A DNA stretch of 64,000 nucleotides from DATARH01 sp963746885 (GTDB lineage: Bacteria; Pseudomonadota; Alphaproteobacteria; ATCC43930; CGMCC-115725): positions 62,001 to 126,000 of the forward strand of contig CAVVDM010000007.1 of NCBI GenBank assembly GCA_963746885.1. Reading direction: 5' to 3'. Under the pieces are notes generated by a model. The model ran no database searches, was not told the origin of the DNA, and saw nothing but the letters and a program-made list of their open reading frames with translations. The position numbers were made by a program, and so were the translations under genes. This document shows, piece after piece, positions 57,771 through 64,000 of this stretch; the first letter of the stretch is position 1; each line of letters starts with the position of its first letter.

Positions 57771-59339
57771 ATGGCCCGGCTGATGCAGAACTGGGTGGTC
57801 CGTAAACCCGTCGCCGCCTCGCGCGGCGGCGTCGTCGCGGCGCAGAACGGAGTCGCGGCCGCGGTCGGCGCCGACATTCTGGCAGGCGGCGGCAGCGCGG
57901 TCGACGCCGTCGTTGCGACCGCCTTTGCATTGGCCGTGCGCGAGCCTTGGAACAGCGGCCTCGGCGGCATCGGCTTCATGGTGGTCCATCCGCCCGGCGG
58001 AACGCGCGCCGAAGTGGTCGATTTCGGCCCGATCGCGCCGGCCGGGCTCGATCCCGCGGCCTACAAGCTGACCGGCGAGACGCGGACCGAGCTGTTCACC
58101 TGGCCGCGCGTCGAAGGCGACCGCAACATGCACGGCCCCGCCTCCTTCGCGATCCCGAGCGCGGTGCGCGGCTATGCGCTGGCGGTCGAGCGGTTCGGGC
58201 GCACCCCGTGGCGCGACCTGGTGGCGCCGGCGGTGGCGCTGGCGCGGCAGGGGCTTCCGGTCGACTGGTGGGTGACGCTGAAAACCGCGAGCGCTGCCGA
58301 GGATCTGCGCCGCTATGACGAAAGCCGCCGGATCTGGCTGCCGGGGGGGCTGCCGCCGGTCAGTCCGGCGAACGGCGAGGCGCCGGCCTTGAACCTGGGA
58401 CGCCTCGCCGACACGCTGGCGCGGCTCGCCGACAAGGGGCCGGACGATTTCTACCAGGGCGACATCGCCGCCGCGATCGCCGCCGATGCGCGGGCTGGCG
58501 GCGGCGTGCTCTCGGTCGACGACCTGGCGGCATGCCGGGCCCGCACCGTGCCCTCGCTCGAGATCCCCTATCGCGGTTATTCGCTGCACGCCGCGCGCGG
58601 GCTGACCGCCGCGCCGACGCTTGCCGACGTGCTGGATCGCTTGAGCAGCAAGCGGTTCGCGCAGGCGCCCGACGCGAACTATTTCGAGACGCTGATCGAT
58701 GCGTTGCAGCAGGCCTACCACGCCCGGCTGGAGGGGCTCGGCGACACCAGCCCGTCCGGCGAGAGCTGCACCACCCACATCACCGCGATCGACCGCGAGG
58801 GCGGCGTCGCAGCGCTGACCACGACGCTGCTATCAACCTTCGGCAGCCGCTACGTGCTGCCGCAGACCGGCATCCTGATGAACAACGGGGTGATGTGGTT
58901 CGACCCGAGGCCGGGTCGCCCCAATTCGATGGCGCCGGGCAAGCGCGCGCTGACCAACATGTGCCCGGTCGTCGGCGCGCGCGACGGGCGCGCCCGCTTT
59001 GGGGTCGGCGCCTCCGGCGGTCGGCGCATCCTCGCCGCCGTGCTGCAATTGGCCAGCTTCGTCGTCGATTTTGCGATGACCCCCGAGGAGGCGGCGCATC
59101 AGCCGCGCATCGACGTCAGCGGCGAGAGCGGCATCGCGATCGACCGGCGCTTACCCGAGTTGGTGCGCGAGCGACTGTCGGCTCGACCCGGAGCGGCGCT
59201 TGTCGAGCACACGGTATGGCCGTCGTGCTTTGCTTGCCCCAACCTCGTGCTGCGTGGCGAGGACGGGCTGAACTACGGCGTGACCGACGTCATGTCGCCG
59301 TGGTCGGCCGCGGTCGCCGAGCCGGGCAAGGAGGCATAG
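57771..59339 (+). CDS. Gamma-glutamyltransferase family protein
   Basis: Ntn-hydrolase of the gamma-glutamyltransferase family, 522 residues. GGSAVDAVVATAFALAV and SGLGGIGFMVVH lie near the N-terminus. The autoprocessing/nucleophile Thr lies in GESCTTHITAID near residue 328, equivalent to the usual HTTH motif with Cys at the first position. FGSRYVLPQTGILMNNGVMWF follows, and a glycine-rich GVGASGGRRI. No signal peptide is present, so it is cytoplasmic, unlike classical periplasmic GGT. It starts one base after the DUF427 gene. It may act on other amides. Confidence 0.87.
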   Translation: MARLMQNWVVRKPVAASRGGVVAAQNGVAAAVGADILAGGGSAVDAVVATAFALAVREPWNSGLGGIGFMVVHPPGGTRAEVVDFGPIAPAGLDPAAYKLTGETRTELFTWPRVEGDRNMHGPASFAIPSAVRGYALAVERFGRTPWRDLVAPAVALARQGLPVDWWVTLKTASAAEDLRRYDESRRIWLPGGLPPVSPANGEAPALNLGRLADTLARLADKGPDDFYQGDIAAAIAADARAGGGVLSVDDLAACRARTVPSLEIPYRGYSLHAARGLTAAPTLADVLDRLSSKRFAQAPDANYFETLIDALQQAYHARLEGLGDTSPSGESCTTHITAIDREGGVAALTTTLLSTFGSRYVLPQTGILMNNGVMWFDPRPGRPNSMAPGKRALTNMCPVVGARDGRARFGVGASGGRRILAAVLQLASFVVDFAMTPEEAAHQPRIDVSGESGIAIDRRLPELVRERLSARPGAALVEHTVWPSCFACPNLVLRGEDGLNYGVTDVMSPWSAAVAEPGKEA

Positions 59340-59349
59340 CGCCCGCGCC

Positions 59350-60051
59350 ATGAACGACGTTACCGAAGCGGTTCGCGCCAAGCCGGCGATCGTCCGGCCG
59401 CGCGACGCGGCCTCGTTGATCCTGTTGCGCGGCGAGGGCCACGACCTTGAGCTGTTGGCCGGGCGGCGCCCCGGGCATGTCAAGTTCATGCCCGGCGTCT
59501 ATGTGTTTCCCGGTGGCGCGATCGACGCCGAAGACCGCCGGAAGTGGCACGTCGAGGATGGCGGCGAGCACCTGCCACCCCGCCTCGTAATCTGCGCTCG
59601 CGCCGCGTTGCGCGAGACCTGGGAGGAGGTCGGGGTGGTGGTCGGCCGACGCAGTCCCGACGGGCCGCCCCCCGCCACCGCAACGCACGGCCTCGCGGCA
59701 GTCGAGGCGGCCTACGCCGAACGCGGCATCTCCGCCTCGCTCGCCGAGCTGACCTATGTCGGCCGCGCGATCACCCCGACGCCGGTATTCCGCCGTTTCA
59801 ACACCCGCTTCTTTGTCGCCGACGGCAGCGCCGTGTTCGGCGATCCTGCATCAAGCGATGAGCTCGAAGATGTCGGCTGGCATCCGATCGGCCGCAAACC
59901 GCTTGCGCCGTTCCGCGATGTAACTCAGTTCATGCTGGCGCGGGCGATCGCATTGCGCGCCGGCACCGCGCCGCAGGAGGCGCCGCTCTTGTGCACGGTG
60001 CGCAGCAAGCGCCGGATCCTGGTGTGCCGCGAGGCCACGCTCGACCTGTAG
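59350..60051 (+). CDS. Nudix hydrolase
   Basis: 233-residue Nudix-fold hydrolase that cleaves nucleoside-diphosphate-linked substrates, possibly CoA-type since it resembles NUDT19/YeaB relatives with a long insertion. SLILLRGEG, the Nudix-type motif AALRETWEEVGVVV (REx2EExG) and KFMPGVYVFPGGAID are visible. The conserved distance between GG and REx2EE is longer than in simple Nudix proteins, as in the NUDT7/19 group. It starts 10 bases after the gamma-glutamyltransferase stop. Confidence 0.85.
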   Translation: MNDVTEAVRAKPAIVRPRDAASLILLRGEGHDLELLAGRRPGHVKFMPGVYVFPGGAIDAEDRRKWHVEDGGEHLPPRLVICARAALRETWEEVGVVVGRRSPDGPPPATATHGLAAVEAAYAERGISASLAELTYVGRAITPTPVFRRFNTRFFVADGSAVFGDPASSDELEDVGWHPIGRKPLAPFRDVTQFMLARAIALRAGTAPQEAPLLCTVRSKRRILVCREATLDL

Positions 60052-60101
60052 CCGGCGCAGGCGCGCTCCTGGCGCCGCGGCAAGAAGGAGATCAAGACGC
60101 G

Positions 60102-60938
60102 ATGGCCGCCCCGGACATTCTTGTTGTCGTCGAAACCGCAGCCGCCGTCCCGCGGCTTGTGGCGGCGGCTGCGGCGCTCGCCGGCAGCAATGGTGTGCGC
60201 CTGACCGGGCTGTTCGCCAGCGGCTATCCGATCGAGAGCGCCTATGGCGACCTCGCTGGCTGGACCCAGCTGGTCGATGCGTATCTTGGCGCGCAGCGCG
60301 CTGCGGCAAGCGCCGCCGAGGCCGCGTTCCGACAAGAGCTGGCACAGCGCAAGCTCAGCGGCGACTGGATCTTTCGTGACAGCGAGCCGACCGACAACGC
60401 CATCGCGCTCGCCGCGCTCTACGATGTCGTCGTGCTAGGCCAGCCCGACCCTGCGGCTGCGCCGGCCGGCGCCCTCGGGCTGCGGCCCGAGACGGTCGTA
60501 CTCGGTGCCGGCCGGCCTGTGCTGGTCGTGCCGCATGCCGGCGATTTTGCGGTAATCGGCCAGCATGTCCTCGTCGCGTGGCATCCCGGGCGCGAGGCAG
60601 CGCGGGCCTTGCACGACGCGATGTTTGTGCTCGAACGCGCCCGCTCGGTCACGGTGATCGAGATCGCCCCTCCCGCCCCGCCCATTGGCATGGTGCAAAT
60701 CGGCGCCGCCGAAATCGCCGCCGCGCTGCAGCGGCGCGGCATCGCGGCGACCGTCGAGAGCGAGACCGCTGGCAACATAGCGGTTGCCGACCTGCTGCTA
60801 TCGCGTGCCGCCGGCCTGTCGGCCGACCTGATGGTGATGGGCGCGTGGGGCCATTCGCGGCTGCGCGAATATGTGCTGGGCGGCGTCAGCCGCAGCATCT
60901 TCCGGGAGATGACGCTGCCTGTGCTGATGGCGCATTGA
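60102..60938 (+). CDS. Universal stress protein family
   Basis: 278-residue UspA-type protein with two half-domains. The N-terminal one is degenerate (ILVVVETAAAVPRLV). The C-terminal one has the nucleotide-binding pattern MGAWGHSRLREYVLGGVSRSIF, followed by MTLPVLMAH. The family is induced by stress and often binds ATP. AAGAAGGAG precedes the ATG at 60102. No linked regulator is seen. Confidence 0.87.
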   Translation: MAAPDILVVVETAAAVPRLVAAAAALAGSNGVRLTGLFASGYPIESAYGDLAGWTQLVDAYLGAQRAAASAAEAAFRQELAQRKLSGDWIFRDSEPTDNAIALAALYDVVVLGQPDPAAAPAGALGLRPETVVLGAGRPVLVVPHAGDFAVIGQHVLVAWHPGREAARALHDAMFVLERARSVTVIEIAPPAPPIGMVQIGAAEIAAALQRRGIAATVESETAGNIAVADLLLSRAAGLSADLMVMGAWGHSRLREYVLGGVSRSIFREMTLPVLMAH

Positions 60939-60971
60939 CGCGCCCGACGTCGCGCAGATTGCCGAAAGGGG

Positions 60972-61805
60972 TCACTCTGAAAATACCAGCGTCGTGTTGC
61001 AGGCGACCGCCGCCGGCACGACGACCCGGAGCGGCTCGATGCGCAGGCCGGGCAGCGCGCGTAGACAGTCGGCGGTCTCAGCCAGCGAACCCACCCGCAG
61101 TTCAAGCGCTGCCAAGTACTCGCGGCGGCCGGCCGGGTCTGCCGCCGCCTCGCCGAACTCTTCGACGATGACCGCCGGTCGCATCAGCTCGACCCGCGCC
61201 ACGCCGGCCGCAACCACACACATGCCGTCGCGTTCGGCGACCGCCTCGGCTCCGAACAGCGTCTCGAACAGCGAGGCGGTCCGCCGTGGATCGCCGGTCG
61301 CGACGACGACGCGGGCGATCGCCCGAGCACCGTTGGGATGCGTCTGCCATTCCGGCCGCCAGACCAACTCGGGGGTCTGATGCTCGCAGAAATACACCCG
61401 GCCCATCGCGATTTTCGCAGGATCGAGGCGGGTCGTGCGGAAGCGCGCATCCTGCTGTGCGCCATCAAGCTCGACCGGACGCGAGAAGGACTGCACCGGC
61501 AGGATCGGCAAGCCGGCGCCGTGGGCATGGGCATAGACGGTATCGGCGTCCGGCGTCTTGAAGACGAGGCCGTTGAGCCCGATCGGGAAGGGCGCCAACT
61601 CCGGTCGGCTCGCACCATCGCCGCCGAAGCCGAGCAGTTCGAGGTAATCGGTCGTGAACATCGCCAGATGGTTCATCGAGCCGAGCGTGTGATGCCCGCG
61701 CGGCGTAAGCCGGAACCCGAGCTTTGCGAAGTTGCGCGCCACCGCGTCCATCTGGTCGCGGACGTCGATGACGACGTGATCGAGCACGGGTGGCGGCAAA
61801 GGCAT
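60972..61805 (-). CDS. VOC (glyoxalase-like) family protein
   Basis: 277-residue protein of the vicinal-oxygen-chelate superfamily, glyoxalase_3-like. LDHVVIDVRDQMDAVARNFAKLGF starts the first beta-alpha-beta unit in a recognisable pattern. HTLGSMNHLAMF with His and DYLELLGFG follow. A second unit is in the C-terminal half. Metal ligands cannot be fixed with confidence. It is convergent with the stress protein gene (33 bases). The function is unknown. Confidence 0.8.
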   Translation of the reverse strand: MPLPPPVLDHVVIDVRDQMDAVARNFAKLGFRLTPRGHHTLGSMNHLAMFTTDYLELLGFGGDGASRPELAPFPIGLNGLVFKTPDADTVYAHAHGAGLPILPVQSFSRPVELDGAQQDARFRTTRLDPAKIAMGRVYFCEHQTPELVWRPEWQTHPNGARAIARVVVATGDPRRTASLFETLFGAEAVAERDGMCVVAAGVARVELMRPAVIVEEFGEAAADPAGRREYLAALELRVGSLAETADCLRALPGLRIEPLRVVVPAAVACNTTLVFSE

Positions 61806-61870
61806 GGGTGTAGACTCTGGCTGCGTTGTGGCGAATCACGGTAAGACCGCATCCGTAGCACTGCAACCCA

Positions 61871-61889
61871 GCCGGCGCCGTTCGCCGGC
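61871..61889 (-). terminator. Candidate hairpin after the S41 protease gene
   Basis: Perfect 7-bp arms GCCGGCG and CGCCGGC enclose CCGTT, 27 bases beyond the protease stop. No T-run follows on the minus strand, so it is only a possible terminator. Confidence 0.35.
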
Positions 61890-61915
61890 GGAGGCGGTCG
61901 TCGCGGCCCAGGCCG

Positions 61916-63241
61916 CTAGCGCGCCTCGGCGCGATGACCGCTGAGGACTTCGAGCGCCGCGCTCAGCTGCGCGTCGCGCGCCGTTCCAATGATCTTCGGG
62001 TTGATCGGGTGGTCGGTTTCCTCGTCAAGCGGTCGGGCACGGGCAGCCGTCCTCGACGCGTTTTTTGGCGCCAGCGCGCCGGTCGCCTTGAGGGCGCCAA
62101 ACAGGTCGCTCTCATAGGTTATCACGGCGTTCGCCACCTGCTCGTCCTTGGGCAGGGTGACGATCCGGTCGGGGGTAATGCCGAGACCCTGGATCGAGCG
62201 CCCGGACGGCGTGTAGTAGAGCGCCGTCGTCAGCCGCAGTGCGCCATGTCCTTCGATCGGGATGATGCTCTGCACCGATCCCTTGCCGAAGCTGTGGGTG
62301 CCGAGCAGCGTGGCGCGCCGATTGTCCTGCAGCGCGCCGGCAACGATCTCCGATGCGGACGCGGAAGCCCCGTTGATTAGCACCACCATCGGGACGCCGC
62401 GGATCAAGTCGCCGTTCGGCGCTGCGGCATAAACCCGGTTGTCGTCTGGGTCGCGGCCGCGCGTCGTCACCACCGTGCCGGAATCGAGAAAATCACCGGC
62501 AACCTCGATCGCAGCATCGAGCAGCCCGCCCGCATCGTTGCGCAGATCGAGCACGAACCCCGAGAGGTTTCCCCCCGCCTCGCGCCGCAGATGCGACAGC
62601 GCGGCGCGTAATTCGTCGGGCGTATTTTCGTCGAAGGTGCTGACCCGGACGTAGCCGATGCGACTGCGCTTCAGCGCCGATTTAACCGAATCGACATGGA
62701 TCACGGCGCGCGTGATCGGCAGGTTGAAGACGGGCTGCTTGGCCCGCGCGATCGTCAGCACCACGCGGGTGCCGGGGCTGCCGCGCAGGCGCCGGACCAC
62801 TTCGCCGATCTCCATCCCGATGATGGGCTTGCCGTCGGCTTTGACGATGCGATCACCGGGCTCGATGCCCGCTGCGGCAGCCGGCGTGCCGTCGATTGCC
62901 GAGATCACCTGCGGCACGCCGTGCTCGACCGAGATCTCGATTCCGACTCCACCGAACTGACCGCTGGTCGTGGCGACAAGCTCGCGGTATTCCCGCTGGG
63001 TCATGTAGTCCGAGTGCGGGTCGAGCCGCGTCAACATGCCCTTGAGAGCGCCGTCAATGAGCTGGTCGGGCTTCACCGGGACGACATAACTGCGCTCGAC
63101 CTGCTTCATCGCGCTCTGGATGAGGCTCAGGTCGCTGCTGCCTTGCGTCGAATCCGCGGCGAGCGAACTGCACCCGTTGACACCCAGCACAAGCACGAGA
63201 AAGACGGCGATGGAAATTCCCTTGATGCTCGACCGCGTCAT
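61916..63241 (-). CDS. S41 family C-terminal processing peptidase (CtpA-like lipoprotein)
   Basis: Periplasmic serine protease of 441 residues. The N-terminus is a signal sequence ending VLGVNGCSS, a possible lipobox although Asn two before the Cys is unusual. A PDZ domain (FGGVGIEISVEHGVPQV, IEPGDRIVKADGKP) precedes the catalytic core. Catalytic Ser in NGASASASEIVAGAL and Lys in HSFGKGSVQSIIPI are visible, so the dyad is intact. The start at 63241 (MTRSSIKG) is the first that gives a signal peptide. Confidence 0.9.
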   Translation of the reverse strand: MTRSSIKGISIAVFLVLVLGVNGCSSLAADSTQGSSDLSLIQSAMKQVERSYVVPVKPDQLIDGALKGMLTRLDPHSDYMTQREYRELVATTSGQFGGVGIEISVEHGVPQVISAIDGTPAAAAGIEPGDRIVKADGKPIIGMEIGEVVRRLRGSPGTRVVLTIARAKQPVFNLPITRAVIHVDSVKSALKRSRIGYVRVSTFDENTPDELRAALSHLRREAGGNLSGFVLDLRNDAGGLLDAAIEVAGDFLDSGTVVTTRGRDPDDNRVYAAAPNGDLIRGVPMVVLINGASASASEIVAGALQDNRRATLLGTHSFGKGSVQSIIPIEGHGALRLTTALYYTPSGRSIQGLGITPDRIVTLPKDEQVANAVITYESDLFGALKATGALAPKNASRTAARARPLDEETDHPINPKIIGTARDAQLSAALEVLSGHRAEAR

Positions 63242-63501
63242 GTCAGATCCCCGCAAGCCCACACCGTCATGCCTCAAGATCGGCCTGCCGCCGCAGATGG
63301 GCTGCGGCAAAGGTGGGGATCACTCCACCGATCTTCATCGCTGGCGGCTATCAAGAAGCAGCGTCGGGCGAACGGTACTCCGCCGTCATCGTCGCGAGAA
63401 GACCGCTGCAGGGATGCCCTAATTCTCGCCGCCGACGCGCCCGACCGCAGTCCGGCTAACCGCATCAGATCCTTCCGCCGGAAGGGCAAGAGCGGCGCCC
63501 G

Positions 63502-63867
63502 CTAGGGCGCTTGCCGGGCGGCGACGGGGTGGATGTAACGATCGTTCTGCTCCTCGGCGCGGACATCGCTCTGCGGCAAATGGCCCTCGCCGGCGGCGCG
63601 CCACAGGTCGACAAAATTCGCCTGCGGCAAGCGGTCGAGTGCATGATCCGAGGCCGCGACTTCGGCCGGCGGCTCGTGCCGATAACAGGTCGTGCGGGCC
63701 GCCGCATCGAGGCGATTAAATCCGAGATCTTCGGCAGCGCATCGGTCGAGCGCCTGTCGCTGCGCGGCATCGGCGGGGTAGAGCTGGCGATAGAATTCCC
63801 ACAGCCCACCCGGTCGCGCAGCCGCAACCGTCATGCCGACAAAGCCGGCAATCAACAGCAACCTCAT
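63502..63867 (-). CDS. Small exported protein, unknown
   Basis: 121-residue protein with an N-terminal signal-like stretch (MRLLLIAGFVGMTVAAA). The mature part is mildly acidic and contains WEFYRQLYPADAAQRQAL, DRCAAEDLGFNRLDAA and TTCYRHEPPAEVA, with two Cys that could pair. No family recognised. The start at 63867 is chosen because it directly precedes the hydrophobic segment. It lies upstream of the S41 protease gene on the same strand with a 260-base gap, in which I saw no gene. Confidence 0.72.
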   Translation of the reverse strand: MRLLLIAGFVGMTVAAARPGGLWEFYRQLYPADAAQRQALDRCAAEDLGFNRLDAAARTTCYRHEPPAEVAASDHALDRLPQANFVDLWRAAGEGHLPQSDVRAEEQNDRYIHPVAARQAP

Positions 63868-64000
63868 ACGTCTTCCCCCACCCTTGCGCGACACGCGCCT
63901 CGCGAACGTCCGTCGCGCCGATCGGTTCCACTACTCCCAGCGAGCAGTGAGCGCGTCGCACGCGAGGTTACGCGACTGTGTTTTGTCGCACCACCGTGTA

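Noticed and set aside
63868..64000. Start of a further gene at the window edge
   Set aside because: Short frames only, without a ribosome site or similarity; nothing supportable.

Overview
The window is a high-GC chromosomal segment of an alphaproteobacterium, most like Rhodospirillales and relatives. Three things point there: the dusB-ntrB-ntrC-ntrY-ntrX-hfq-hflX block, the tpiA-secG-pyrG-kdsA-eno-ftsB-pdhABC-lpd-lipA-coq10 block next to cinA/pgpA/ispDF, and trpEG-trpD-trpC-moaC-moeA. I saw no phage, IS element, CRISPR array or rRNA. There is one tRNA (Pro, GGG).

Layout. Bases 1-1860 (+) hold the end of a TatD-type nuclease gene, a metallo-beta-lactamase-fold hydrolase and mazG. Bases 1899-12473 (-) hold the nitrogen/RNA-regulation run dusB, ntrB, ntrC, ntrY, ntrX, an aminotransferase, a phosphatase, hfq and hflX. 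An exporter (12585-14117, -) and ispDF-pgpA-cinA (+) follow. Bases 16523-29177 (-) are a central-metabolism run: tpiA, secG, pyrG, kdsA, eno, ftsB, pyruvate dehydrogenase, lipA and a Coq10-like protein. ppiD (+) meets fused trpEG (-). trpEG is preceded by a leader peptide with three consecutive Trp codons and an attenuator. trpD, a trpC-moaC fusion and moeA run on the + strand to the tRNA.

From about 37.4 kb the content becomes accessory. It includes a deacetylase, thioredoxin, a STAS-metallohydrolase fusion, three TauD/TfdA dioxygenases, an epoxide-hydrolase-like protein, a luciferase-like monooxygenase, a second exporter, a haloacid-dehalogenase-like protein, a ferredoxin reductase plus [2Fe-2S] ferredoxin, an amidohydrolase, two tandem cytochromes P450, an SDR, a gamma-glutamyltransferase, a Nudix protein, a stress protein and an S41 protease. 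Together these look like an oxidative catabolic/detoxification region carrying its own P450 electron-transfer chain; the substrate cannot be read from sequence.

Quality warning. At least 21 single-base insertions break otherwise conserved genes, including pyrG, lpd, ntrX, ntrY, ntrC and trpEG. In every affected gene the length excess matches +1 insertions. Seven of them fit duplication of the adenine in a GANTC site, the alphaproteobacterial CcrM methylation motif. I therefore read them as sequencing artefacts and describe the genes as single loci, giving the break position. The most interesting biology is the trp attenuator, the trpC-moaC fusion, the atypical P450 pair, the STAS-metallohydrolase fusion and two apparent CTG starts in CTGA overlaps.
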